A DNA stretch of 46,450 nt from Myxococcota bacterium (GTDB lineage Bacteria > Myxococcota_A > Bradymonadia > UBA7976 > UBA1532): the NCBI GenBank assembly GCA_963169045.1, contig CAUJDF010000061.1:1-46450 (forward strand). Direction: 5' to 3'. Numbering within the stretch: position 1 is the first letter of the stretch; every line of letters begins with the position of its first letter. This document shows positions 32,232-41,061 of the stretch, in pieces. The notes below the pieces were generated by a model. It saw nothing but the letters and a program-made list of their open reading frames with translations. It was not told where the DNA came from and made no database searches. Position numbers and translations under genes: made by a program.

Positions 32232-35200
32232 CTACGGGCCGACGGGGGGCAGGATCGGGTCGTCCTCCTCGGGCTCCTGCGTGAACAGCTCGCAGCTGAG
32301 GTCCGCGCCGGCGGTCTCGGTGCAGGCGTTCGTCATCTCGTCGCGCGGCGGGCAGACGGTGTCGACGCTGAGCGTCGCCTCGTCCTCGTCGAGCGTGGCG
32401 TCGAGCAGGTGCCAGGTCGTCCCGCACAGGTTGGCGCTCGTGAGGTTCACGCGCCGGAAGGTGCCGGGCACGCCCCGCGCGTCCGTGAGATCCGCGCGGT
32501 TGAGGCGCGTGTCGATCATCACCGCGCCGTGAACGGACGCGCGCTGCATCCGCGCGCTCGACAGGTCCGTCCGCTCGAGGCGCGCCTGCACGAGCACGGC
32601 GCCGCCGAGCTCCGCGCCGCGCGCGACGGCGCCCGTGAGGTCGGCGCTCGACAGGCCGGCGCCCGCGAGGTCGGCGCCCACGAGGCGCGCGTCGTTCAGG
32701 CGCCCGCCCGCCACGTCCGCGCGTTCGAGCACCGCGCCCGACAGGTCGGCGCGGAGCAGGCGGATGCCGCCGTCGAGCAGCGCGTCGGTGACGACCGCGC
32801 CCGCGAGGATCGCCTCGGTCAGGTCGCTGTTGGTGAGCGTCGCGCCGGTGAGGTCCGCGTCGCGCAGCGACACGCGCGCGGCGCTCGCGCCCGTGGCCTC
32901 CACGCCCGGCAGGAGCGCCTCGTCGAAGGTGGCGTCGACGAGCGTCGCCCCGGTGAGCGTCGCGCCCGTGAAGTCGCCGGCGACGAACCGGGCGTCGCTG
33001 AAGTCGGCGTTGTTCAGGCGCGCGGTGATGAACGCGCACGCCGTCCCCTGCGTGCCGACGAAGCGGGCGCCCACCAGCTCGGCGCGGGAGAGGTCCACGT
33101 GCTCGAGCAGCGCTTGGCTGAAGTCGGCGTCGCCGATGCGCGTGCCGGAGAGGTTGATCCGCACGAGGTGCGCCTCGGCGAAGGTGTCGACCTGGCGCAG
33201 GTCGGCGCCCGCCAGCGAGGCGTCGCGCAGCGGCGCGCAGGCGAGGCTGCGCGGCGCCTGCTGGCCGACGCGCGAGAGGAGCTGCCCCTGGGTGTAGCGG
33301 CCGGCGGCGCTGAGGCCCGACTGCGGCCACGGCATCGCGGCGTTGAAGGTGGCGCCGTTGAGCTGCGCGTCCTCGAACTCGGCGCGGCAGTAGTCGGCGG
33401 CGCCGAGGTCGACGCCGCTGAGCGTCGCGCCCGTGAAGTTCGTCTCGCGCATGACCGCCGCGCCCGTCCGTCCCACGAGCGTCGCCCGGCTGAGGTCCGC
33501 GCCGCTGAAGTCGGCGCCGGTCATCAGCGCGTCGTTGCCGTTGGCGGCGGCGCCGAGCCGCGCCGAGCCGAGCGCGGCGCCGCGCAGGTTGGCGTTCGAC
33601 AGGTCGGCGCCGGTGAGGTCGGCGTTGCGCATGCGGTTGCCGGCGAGGTTCGTGCCGGCGAGCGACGCGGCGCGCAGGTCCGCCGCCTCGAGGACCGCGC
33701 CCTCGAGGCGCGCCCGCGTGAGGTCCACGCCGCCGGTGAGGCGTCCGCCCGAGAGGTCCGCGCCACGCAGGTCGGCGTCGCCGAACACGGCGCGCGCCAG
33801 GTCGGCGTTGCGCAGCGAGACGCCGCGGAAGTCGACGCCCCAGAGGTCCGTCGGCCGCTCTCCGCTGGCGAGGACCGCGCTCTCGAACACCGCGCCCGCC
33901 ACGTTCGCCGCGCGGCACTGGCCTTCGGCCATCGGGCACTGGTTCGCGTCGCGGCAACAGCCGAGGCGCACGCCGCCGAGCTGCGCGAGCCGCAGGTTCG
34001 CGCCGCCGAGGTCGGCCCCGCGCATCTCGGCCGACGTCAGCATGGCGCTCTCGAGCGTGGCGCCGGCGAGGCTGGCGGACGACAGGCGGACGCCGCTCGC
34101 GATGGCGCCGGTGAGGTCGGCGCGGCCGAGGTCGGCGCGCGGAAACGACGCGCCCGCGAGCCGGGCGCCCGTGAACCGCGCGCCGGCGAAGGAGGCGCGC
34201 GGCGGCTCGGCGGGCACGCTGCACTGGCCGGGCGCGCACGCGTGCGCGGCGTCGCAGCCGGCGCCGCTGGCGCAGAACCCGTCGCCGGCGAAGGCGCCCT
34301 CGAGGATCGCCTGGTCGAACACCACCGAGCGCGCGACGGCGCCGGTGAAGTTGGCGGCGCGCAGGTTCGCCGACGTCGCGTTCGCCGCGACGCCGGACTG
34401 CGCGTCGAAGAGCGAGGCGCCGGTGAGGTCCGCATTCGCCATCGACGCGCCCACGAGCAGGGCGCCCCCGAGCTGCGCGCCGCGCAGGTTGACGCGCGTC
34501 AGCACCGCCGCGGTGAGGTCGGCGCCGCGCAGGTTCACGCCGCTGAGATCGGCGCCTTCGAGGTACGCGCCGGCGAGCGTGCGCAGGTTGCCGTCGCGGA
34601 TGGCCGCCACGAGGTTCGCCATGCTCGCGACGCCGTCGCCGCCGATCGCCGCGCGCAGCCACGCGGGCAGCGGACCGCGCACGTTCGCCAGGTTGGCGCC
34701 CTCGAAGTTGGCGCCGGTGAGGTCGGCGCCGGTGAGGTCGGTGCCGTCGAGGCGCGCGCCGGACAGGTTGGCGCCCGCCAGGCTCGCGCCGGTGAGGTCG
34801 GCGCCGCGCAGATCCGCGCCGCTCAGGTTGGCGCGTGACAGGTCGCGCTGCCGCAGGTCGCGCTGCCGCAGGTCCTGCCCCGAGAGGTTGGCGCCCGCCT
34901 CCACCGGCACCGGCGTGCCGATCAGGCGGCAGCTCGGCAGCTCCGCCTGCGTGATCGGGCAGACGTCGTGCGCGTCCTTCGTGGGGCAGACCGTGTCGGG
35001 CGAGAAGCGCACGCGCTCCCACTCCGCCGCCGGGTTCAGCTCGCCCCAGCGCACGCCGCACAGCACGGCGCCCGACAGATCGACGCCGACGAACACCGCC
35101 GGGCGACCGATGGCGTCGGTCAGGTTCGCCGAGGCGAGCACCGCGTCCCGCAGGACGACCGCCTCGATGCTCGCGCCGGTGAGGTCCGCGCCCTGGAGCC

Positions 35201-38200
35201 GCGCGCCGGTCAGGTTGGCCTGGAGCATGCGGGCGCCGGCGAGGCTCGCGCCGGTGAAGGTCGCGCCCGTCGCGTTCGCGCGAGTCAGCACCGCGTTCTG
35301 CAGCCGCGCCTCGGTGAGGACCGCCTGCACGAGCTTCGCGTCCTCGAAGTTGGCGCCGGCCATCTTCGCGCCGACGAGCGACGCCGTCTCGAGGTCGCTG
35401 CCGGTGAACACCGCGCCGCCGGCCTCGCTCCGCGACAGGTCCGCGTGGAACAGGCGCACGCGCGTCAGCGTCGAGCCGCGCAGGTCCGCCTCGCGGAAGT
35501 CCGCGTTCTCGAGGTTGACGCTCTCGCCGAACGTCGCGCCGGACACGTCCGCCTCGACGAACTTCGCGTCGCGCAGGTTCGCGCTCGGCGTGAAGCGGGC
35601 GCGCGCGAGGTTCGCCTCGCTGAAGTCGGCGCCCACCGCGCTGCCGATGAGGCAGCCCTCGAGATTGGCGCCCCGCAGGTTGATGTTCGTCAGGTCGAAC
35701 GGCGTCAGGTCGCGCCCGTGCAGGTCGGCGCCGGCCAGGTCGCCGTTGGGCCCCGGCAGCGGGAACCCGAACAGCTCGCAGTGGAACGTGCGCCCGTCGG
35801 GCGCCACCGCCGCCGCCGTCGTGACGCACTCGTTGTTGGCGTTCTTCGGGGGGCAGACCGTGTCGGCGGTGAGGACCGCGCCGGCCCACTCCGCCTCGGG
35901 GTTCCAGTGGCCCCACTGCGTGCCGCAGAGGTTGGCGCTCGACAGGTCGACGCCGACGAAGCTCGACGCCTTGCCCTTCGCGTCCGTGAAGTCGGCGCCG
36001 GCGAGCGCGGTGCGCTCGAGGACCGCGCCGTGGACGCGCGCGCCGCGCAGATTGGCGCGGGGCGCGCGGGCCTCGGTGAGATCGGTGCCGAGCAGGCTCG
36101 ACGTCTCGAAGCTGACGCCGGCGAGGTCGGCCCGCTGCAGGAGCGCGCCGGTGAGGTCCGCGTTCTTGAAGTTGGCGTCGGTGAGGACGGCGTCCTGCAG
36201 GTCCGTGCCGGTGACGCGCGCGTTCGAGAAGTCGGCGCCGCGGCCGTCGACGCCCGCCATCTGCGCCTCGGCGAGCGACGCCCCGCGCAGCTTGGTGCCG
36301 ACGAGCACCGTGCCCTGGAAGGAGGCGTCGTCGAGCAGCGCCCCCGCCATGTCGATGTTGCTCAGGTCGAGACCGGCGAAGCCCGCCCGCCGCAGCGACG
36401 TGCCGGTGAACGACGAGAGCGTGAAGCGCGCCCCGGCGAACACGGCGTCGTCGGCGTGCGCCGAGTCGAGCTTGACCTTGTCGCCGACGACGCGCCGGAA
36501 CTTCGCGCCGTCCATCCGCGCGGCCTCGAACGACACCTCGTTGAGGATGGCGTCGCTCAGGTCGACGCCCTCGAGCGTCGCCGGCGTCTCGCCCTGCACC
36601 GCGAACGACACCTTCTCGAGGTAGGACCGGCTCAGATCGGTCTCCGCCGCCAGCGACAGGCCGTCGAGCTTGGCGTTCACGAGGCGCAGGCAGGTCAGCT
36701 CGCGCGGGGGCGTGGCGCCGGCGAGCACCTCGATGAGCTTCGCCTGCCGCCACGCCCGCCCGCCGTCGAGGCCGAAGCCGAGCCAGGGCAGCGCCGGGTT
36801 CTCCTGCCCGCCCTCGAGCACGGCGCCCTCGAAGTCGGCGCGGCAGTAGTCGGCGTTGCGCAGGTCGACGTTGGCGAGGCGCGCGTCGCGCAGCTTCGCC
36901 TCGACGAGCACCGCCGGCTGCCCGACGGCGCCGATGGCGCCCATGATCGTCGCGAACGAGAAGTCCGCGCGGGTGAGGTTGGCGCCGCCGAAGCGCGCGT
37001 TGTCGATCCAGGCGCCGGTCAGGCGCGCGCCGGTCAGGTCGGTGCGGACGAAGCCCGCGCCGGTCAGGTCGGCGCCGTCGAGCGCGCCCTCGACGAAGTT
37101 CGCGCCCTCGAACTCGGCGCCGCGCAGGCTGGCGCGCGAGAAGGCGGCGCCGTTGAGGCGCGCCGTGCGCAGGTCGAGGCCGTCGGCGCGGGCGGAGTCG
37201 AGGCGCGCCCCGCGGAAGTCCGTCCCGAACGTCACCGCGCCCTGGAGGCGCGCCTCGGTGAGCGACAGCGCGCGGAAGTCGACGCCGGAGAGGTCGGTGA
37301 TGCGCAGGCCGCCGGTGAGGTCCGCGGCGGAGAAGTCGGCGCCGCGCAGTCGCACCGGCTCGCAGCCGTCGGGGGCCTGGGCGGTGCCGCAGCGCTCGGC
37401 GTCTCGGCAGCAGCCGAGCAGCGCGTTGCGCATCACCGCGTTGTTGAAGCGCGCCCCCTCGGCCACCGCGTTGCGCAGCACGACCCGCTCGAGGTTCGCC
37501 GCCGACAGATCGGCGCGCGACAGATCGACGCCCGTGAGGTCCTGGCCCGTCAGGAGCGCGCCCGACAGCCCGGCCTCCTCGAGCTTCGTCGTCGGATCGA
37601 TCTCCGCCGTGCGCAGGTCGGACGCGCTCAGATCCGCGCCGGTCATGTTCGTGCCGGAGAGGTTCGTCTCGTCGAACTTCGCCCCCGCCGCCTTCGCGCC
37701 GGTCATGTCCGCGCCCGCCAGGTTCGTGCCCGTCAGGTTGGCGCCGGTCAGCGTCGCCTCCTGCAGGTTGGCGCCGGGCAGGCTCGCGTCCTGGATGCTG
37801 GCGTCGGTGAGGTTGGCGCCCGAGAGGTCGACCACCGGCGGCGGATCGGTCGGACGGCACGCGCTCATGTCCTCGCAGGGGTGCGCCTCGTCGCAGCCGG
37901 CCTTGCTGACGAGGCACACCTTGTCGGACGACCAGGCGCCGTCGAGCTTCGCGCCCGTGAGATCGGCGCCGCGCATGTCGCTGCCGGTCAGCCCCGCCTC
38001 GCTGAGGTCGGCGCCGACCATGCTCGCGCCCTTCTCGGCCTCCTCGTCGTACAGGTCGGCGCCGGACAGGTCCGCGCCCGCCATGTTCGCGTGGTCGAGG
38101 TCGGAGCCGGACAGGTCGGCGCCGGCGAGGTTGCTGCCGGAGAGGTTCGCGCCCTCCATGTTCTTGTCGGCGAGATCGGCCCCGGAGAGGTCCGTCCCCG

Positions 38201-39194
38201 CGAGGTTGGCGCCCGCGAGCTCGTCGAACCCTTCCTCCCGGACGCGCTGCGCGAGCGTCTCGGCGTCCGCCTTGCCCGTGCTGTCGGTCGACGCGTCGAC
38301 CCACGCCGGCAGGTCGCCCTCGACCTCGGACACGTTCGCGCCGTCGAGGTTGGTGCCGACGAGCAGCGCGTCCTGCACGTTCGTGCCGGTCAGCACGGCC
38401 CCGGACAGGTTGGCGTTGGTCAGATCGGCGCCGCTCAGGTTGACGCCGGTCAGGTCGCACGCGGCGAGGTTGGCGCCCTTGAGGTTGGCGCCGGCGAGGT
38501 TGGCGCCGGTCAGGTCGCACGCGGCGAGGTCCGCCTGCTCGAGGTTGGCGCGCGCGAGGTCCACCGTCCGGAGCTGGGCACCGCGCAGGTTCGCCTTCGG
38601 GAGCTGCGCCGCCGGCCCGATCATCGCGTTCGTCGTCGGGTCGAAGGCGCCGTTGAAGATCGTGGTGCTGTCGTAGAGGGCGCCCTTGAGCGCCTCGCGC
38701 GTCAGATCGGCGCCGCTCAGATCGCGGCCGCGCAGGTCGACACATGCGCAGGCGCCGTCATCGTTCGGGATGAGACACTCGGTGCTGCGATTCTCGGGGT
38801 AACAGATGCGGCAGCGCTTCTCCTCGTCCTCCTGGAAGCCGGGGAGACACTGGCACCGCAGCGTGCTCTTGACACAGGCGGAGTTGGCCGCGCACGAGCC
38901 GGGCGTACAGCCCTGCGCGGCGCAGACGTTCACCGGCGTGCCGTCGGGCTTCTCGCTCGCGAAGCACGTCGCCGTGTCGCCGCACCGCGCGCCGGCGCGC
39001 GGACACGTCGCGCGGCACTTGCCCTCGCCGTTGGCGTCGGGCGTGGCGCACACGCCGCGCGCGCAGTCGTCGTCGTCGGCGCAGGCCTCGCCCAGATCGG
39101 CGCCGCCGCCGCCCCCGCCGTCGTCATCTCCGCAGCCTGCCGCGAATCCGATGAGCAGCAGGCCGATCTGCCACCAGCGCAAACGACGTCGCAT
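32232..39194 (-). CDS. Giant pentapeptide-repeat lipoprotein with duplicated supermodules
   Basis: A 2320-residue protein. The signal peptide ends at AAGC (Cys21), followed by an Asp/Gly linker and a Cys-rich EGF-like segment (about 35-150). Nearly all the rest is A-[DN]-L-x-x pentapeptide repeats, which fold as a four-sided right-handed beta-helix. Cys-containing inserts recur in fixed order: LPAW (about 290 and 1506), KAGC/GAGC-DxAH-x-C (about 425 and 1635), LGCCRD (about 592 and 1743), YCRA-[DE]-F (about 782 and 1934), and LCG-x2-W followed by DTVCP (about 1089, 1378 and 2256). This shows a large internal duplication. Pentapeptide proteins such as TagAB are known T6SS accessories elsewhere, but this one is exported, so a gyrase-type DNA-mimic role is unlikely. 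A structural surface role is an inference. Confidence 0.9.
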   Translation of the reverse strand: MRRRLRWWQIGLLLIGFAAGCGDDDGGGGGGADLGEACADDDDCARGVCATPDANGEGKCRATCPRAGARCGDTATCFASEKPDGTPVNVCAAQGCTPGSCAANSACVKSTLRCQCLPGFQEDEEKRCRICYPENRSTECLIPNDDGACACVDLRGRDLSGADLTREALKGALYDSTTIFNGAFDPTTNAMIGPAAQLPKANLRGAQLRTVDLARANLEQADLAACDLTGANLAGANLKGANLAACDLTGVNLSGADLTNANLSGAVLTGTNVQDALLVGTNLDGANVSEVEGDLPAWVDASTDSTGKADAETLAQRVREEGFDELAGANLAGTDLSGADLADKNMEGANLSGSNLAGADLSGSDLDHANMAGADLSGADLYDEEAEKGASMVGADLSEAGLTGSDMRGADLTGAKLDGAWSSDKVCLVSKAGCDEAHPCEDMSACRPTDPPPVVDLSGANLTDASIQDASLPGANLQEATLTGANLTGTNLAGADMTGAKAAGAKFDETNLSGTNMTGADLSASDLRTAEIDPTTKLEEAGLSGALLTGQDLTGVDLSRADLSAANLERVVLRNAVAEGARFNNAVMRNALLGCCRDAERCGTAQAPDGCEPVRLRGADFSAADLTGGLRITDLSGVDFRALSLTEARLQGAVTFGTDFRGARLDSARADGLDLRTARLNGAAFSRASLRGAEFEGANFVEGALDGADLTGAGFVRTDLTGARLTGAWIDNARFGGANLTRADFSFATIMGAIGAVGQPAVLVEAKLRDARLANVDLRNADYCRADFEGAVLEGGQENPALPWLGFGLDGGRAWRQAKLIEVLAGATPPRELTCLRLVNAKLDGLSLAAETDLSRSYLEKVSFAVQGETPATLEGVDLSDAILNEVSFEAARMDGAKFRRVVGDKVKLDSAHADDAVFAGARFTLSSFTGTSLRRAGFAGLDLSNIDMAGALLDDASFQGTVLVGTKLRGASLAEAQMAGVDGRGADFSNARVTGTDLQDAVLTDANFKNADLTGALLQRADLAGVSFETSSLLGTDLTEARAPRANLRGARVHGAVLERTALAGADFTDAKGKASSFVGVDLSSANLCGTQWGHWNPEAEWAGAVLTADTVCPPKNANNECVTTAAAVAPDGRTFHCELFGFPLPGPNGDLAGADLHGRDLTPFDLTNINLRGANLEGCLIGSAVGADFSEANLARARFTPSANLRDAKFVEADVSGATFGESVNLENADFREADLRGSTLTRVRLFHADLSRSEAGGAVFTGSDLETASLVGAKMAGANFEDAKLVQAVLTEARLQNAVLTRANATGATFTGASLAGARMLQANLTGARLQGADLTGASIEAVVLRDAVLASANLTDAIGRPAVFVGVDLSGAVLCGVRWGELNPAAEWERVRFSPDTVCPTKDAHDVCPITQAELPSCRLIGTPVPVEAGANLSGQDLRQRDLRQRDLSRANLSGADLRGADLTGASLAGANLSGARLDGTDLTGADLTGANFEGANLANVRGPLPAWLRAAIGGDGVASMANLVAAIRDGNLRTLAGAYLEGADLSGVNLRGADLTAAVLTRVNLRGAQLGGALLVGASMANADLTGASLFDAQSGVAANATSANLRAANFTGAVARSVVFDQAILEGAFAGDGFCASGAGCDAAHACAPGQCSVPAEPPRASFAGARFTGARLAGASFPRADLGRADLTGAIASGVRLSSASLAGATLESAMLTSAEMRGADLGGANLRLAQLGGVRLGCCRDANQCPMAEGQCRAANVAGAVFESAVLASGERPTDLWGVDFRGVSLRNADLARAVFGDADLRGADLSGGRLTGGVDLTRARLEGAVLEAADLRAASLAGTNLAGNRMRNADLTGADLSNANLRGAALGSARLGAAANGNDALMTGADFSGADLSRATLVGRTGAAVMRETNFTGATLSGVDLGAADYCRAEFEDAQLNGATFNAAMPWPQSGLSAAGRYTQGQLLSRVGQQAPRSLACAPLRDASLAGADLRQVDTFAEAHLVRINLSGTRIGDADFSQALLEHVDLSRAELVGARFVGTQGTACAFITARLNNADFSDARFVAGDFTGATLTGATLVDATFDEALLPGVEATGASAARVSLRDADLTGATLTNSDLTEAILAGAVVTDALLDGGIRLLRADLSGAVLERADVAGGRLNDARLVGADLAGAGLSSADLTGAVARGAELGGAVLVQARLERTDLSSARMQRASVHGAVMIDTRLNRADLTDARGVPGTFRRVNLTSANLCGTTWHLLDATLDEDEATLSVDTVCPPRDEMTNACTETAGADLSCELFTQEPEEDDPILPPVGP

Positions 39195-39243
39195 CGGTCA
39201 CCCCCGCATCCAAGTCCGGACCGGCGACCCGATCCGCGCTCGG

Positions 39244-39266
39244 GCTCGTGCCCGCGTCGCACGAGC
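39244..39266 (-). promoter_or_regulatory. Hairpin between the HEAT-like lipoprotein gene and the pentapeptide gene
   Basis: GCTCGTGC (39244-39251) and GCACGAGC (39259-39266) form a perfect 8-bp stem with a 7-base loop in the 95-base gap. An outer pair, CGGGCT/AGCCCG (39241-39246 and 39272-39277), could form an alternative structure. No T-run follows. It may adjust expression of the downstream giant gene. Confidence 0.45.
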
Positions 39267-39289
39267 ACGGGAGCCCGGCGTGATTCTGC

Positions 39290-40930
39290 TTACGGCGCCT
39301 CGGGAGGCGCGTCGTCGTCGACCGGCGGTGGCTCAGGCGCCGCTTCCGGCGCGCCTTGGGGCGCGTCCTGCCCCACGTCGTCGCCCGGCGGGGGCGGCGG
39401 ATCGTTGGGACCGGACGGGCCGCCTCCCTCTTCGATGGGGGCGAGCTCGCGCCCCGTCTTGGGGTCCACGTCGCGCAGGCGCTGCCGACTCCGGAAATAG
39501 TCTCCGACTCGCTCGTTCTGTACCAGGAGCGGGCGCAGCAGCTCGTGCCGGCGCTCGGCGTCCCCCGGACGCGCCCCGGGGTAGTGCGCGATCAGCGTGG
39601 CCACGAGCACGCGCACCCCGGTCTGCAGCGCCGAGCGCGCGCGCATCACGGCGTCGGAGCCCGCCCGCGTGTCGCGCGACTCGAGGGCTCGCTTCAGATC
39701 GAGGTGCGCCTGCTCGACGACCTCGATGCTGGGACCGAGCTTGAGGCGCTCCATCTCGGCCTTGTGATCGCGCCGCAGCGCCTCGATCGAGGCGAGCACC
39801 AGCGCCACCTGGCGCGGGTGCGGCTGCTGGATGAGACCCTGGACGCCGCCCTCGGCCGCCGCCGCGATCGCCGCCGCCTCGTCCTTCTCGTCGTCGACCA
39901 CCACCGGCTGGCGCTTCTCGGTGCCGGGGAACATCACGTCGAAGACGACGTCGATCGCGGCTTGCTCGGCGGGCTCGTCGCGCAGGCGGTCGAGGCCGTC
40001 CAGCTGGCCGTGCAGACCGCTGAGACGCTGGTCGGCGATGCGGTTGGCCTGCTCGAGGCGGAGCTGGTCGTCGGCCTTGCCGCGGCGCAGCAGGTTCCAG
40101 CGACGCTCCTCCTCGAGCGTGATCCGCGCGAGCTCCTGGACCCGCAGGACCAGGTTCTTGACCTCGGCTTCGTCGTCGGTGAGCTGCGAGGCGATGCGGT
40201 TCGTCGCGTAGAGCACGCGGCCCGGCGGCAGGACGTGCAGGCTGACGAGGTCCTGCAGGTCCGCGTCGGTCTCCTCGGTGGTCAGGTACTTGAGGCTGAA
40301 CGCGTGGCGGTCGCTCGCGTCGAGGGCCATGCCCGTCAGGTGCTCGCGCGCCTCGATCGACGACTCGGTGTCGCCCTCGCGCACGGTCAGCTCGGTCAGC
40401 GCCACGACCGCCGATCCCGACAGATCGCGGATGAGCTCGCGCCGCATCACCGCGTCGAGCTGCCAGTTGATGCCGCGCTTCTCCCATGTCGCCGGATCGG
40501 TGCTCTCCTGCAGGTACTTCAGCGCCTGCCGCGAGCCGGGCACCGTGACGTCGCGCCGCGCATGCTGCGCCAGCGAGAAGAACACGTGCTGGATGACGTC
40601 GCGGTTCTCGGGCTGGGCCAGCTCGACGCGCCCGGTCTCGATGAACGCACGCAGATCGGCCACCGCTTCGGCGCCGGTCATCAGACCGAGCGCCTTCACC
40701 GCGGACAGCCAGCACTGCTGGTCCTCGGCGCGCGAGAGCACGGTCTCGACCGACTTGAGCGCCTCGGGGCGGAGCCGCGCCAGCTCGGCGTCGCTCCACT
40801 TCGCGGCGTCGGGGCAGCGGAGGGTGGCGTAGCGCCCCTCGCCGCCGTCGGTCTGCGCCCCGCCGCAGCCCGCGACGAACACCGCGGCCACGACGAGCCG
40901 CAGCCCTCCCATCGTCTTGGCGCGCTTCAA
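39290..40930 (-). CDS. Helical HEAT-like lipoprotein of unknown function
   Basis: A 546-residue protein. The signal peptide has a basic start and a lipobox VAGC with Cys22. The mature part is mostly helical, with HEAT-like segments at about 40-200 (for example ALKSVETVLSRAEDQQCWL and the following AVADLRAFIE). The last 50 residues are acidic, Pro- and Gly-rich. The TTG at 40930 is chosen because GGAGGG lies five bases before it and it gives a typical lipoprotein signal (MKRAKT then the hydrophobic core). An ATG at 40913 shortens the basic end, and an ATG at 40996 would add 22 acidic, polar residues that do not suit a signal peptide. It lies just upstream of the pentapeptide lipoprotein on the same strand, so the two may work together in the envelope. 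Confidence 0.75.
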   Translation of the reverse strand: MKRAKTMGGLRLVVAAVFVAGCGGAQTDGGEGRYATLRCPDAAKWSDAELARLRPEALKSVETVLSRAEDQQCWLSAVKALGLMTGAEAVADLRAFIETGRVELAQPENRDVIQHVFFSLAQHARRDVTVPGSRQALKYLQESTDPATWEKRGINWQLDAVMRRELIRDLSGSAVVALTELTVREGDTESSIEAREHLTGMALDASDRHAFSLKYLTTEETDADLQDLVSLHVLPPGRVLYATNRIASQLTDDEAEVKNLVLRVQELARITLEEERRWNLLRRGKADDQLRLEQANRIADQRLSGLHGQLDGLDRLRDEPAEQAAIDVVFDVMFPGTEKRQPVVVDDEKDEAAAIAAAAEGGVQGLIQQPHPRQVALVLASIEALRRDHKAEMERLKLGPSIEVVEQAHLDLKRALESRDTRAGSDAVMRARSALQTGVRVLVATLIAHYPGARPGDAERRHELLRPLLVQNERVGDYFRSRQRLRDVDPKTGRELAPIEEGGGPSGPNDPPPPPGDDVGQDAPQGAPEAAPEPPPVDDDAPPEAP

Positions 40931-41007
40931 TCGTCCCTCCGTCGAGGCCGATGATGGCTCACTCGGGAGTTTTTCGCCATTTAGGTCAGCATTCATTCTT
41001 ACGGTGA

Positions 41008-41043
41008 CGGTTCAATCCGCGTACAATCGCTCGGTTCGATCCG
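41008..41043. promoter_or_regulatory. Direct repeat CGGTTC[AG]ATCCG in the divergent promoter region
   Basis: CGGTTCAATCCG (41008-41019) and CGGTTCGATCCG (41032-41043) match at 11 of 12 positions and lie 24 bases apart, between the divergent lipoprotein gene and the giant helical gene. A TACAAT box (41022-41027) sits between them, with only a poor -35 box upstream. The layout suggests an operator for a regulator that binds one face of the helix. Confidence 0.4.
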
Positions 41044-41061
41044 TCTCTGGGGGAGTACGCG

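Noticed and set aside
31573..38745. Very long minus-strand open frame (about 2390 codons) across the pentapeptide gene
   Set aside because: It is the shadow of the pentapeptide gene in another frame: Arg/Gly/Pro-rich, no domain, no sensible start. The frame at 32232-39194 has a signal peptide and regular repeats.
40931..40996. Longer form of the HEAT-like lipoprotein from an ATG at 40996
   Set aside because: It would put 22 polar, acidic residues before a lipoprotein signal peptide and has no good ribosome site.
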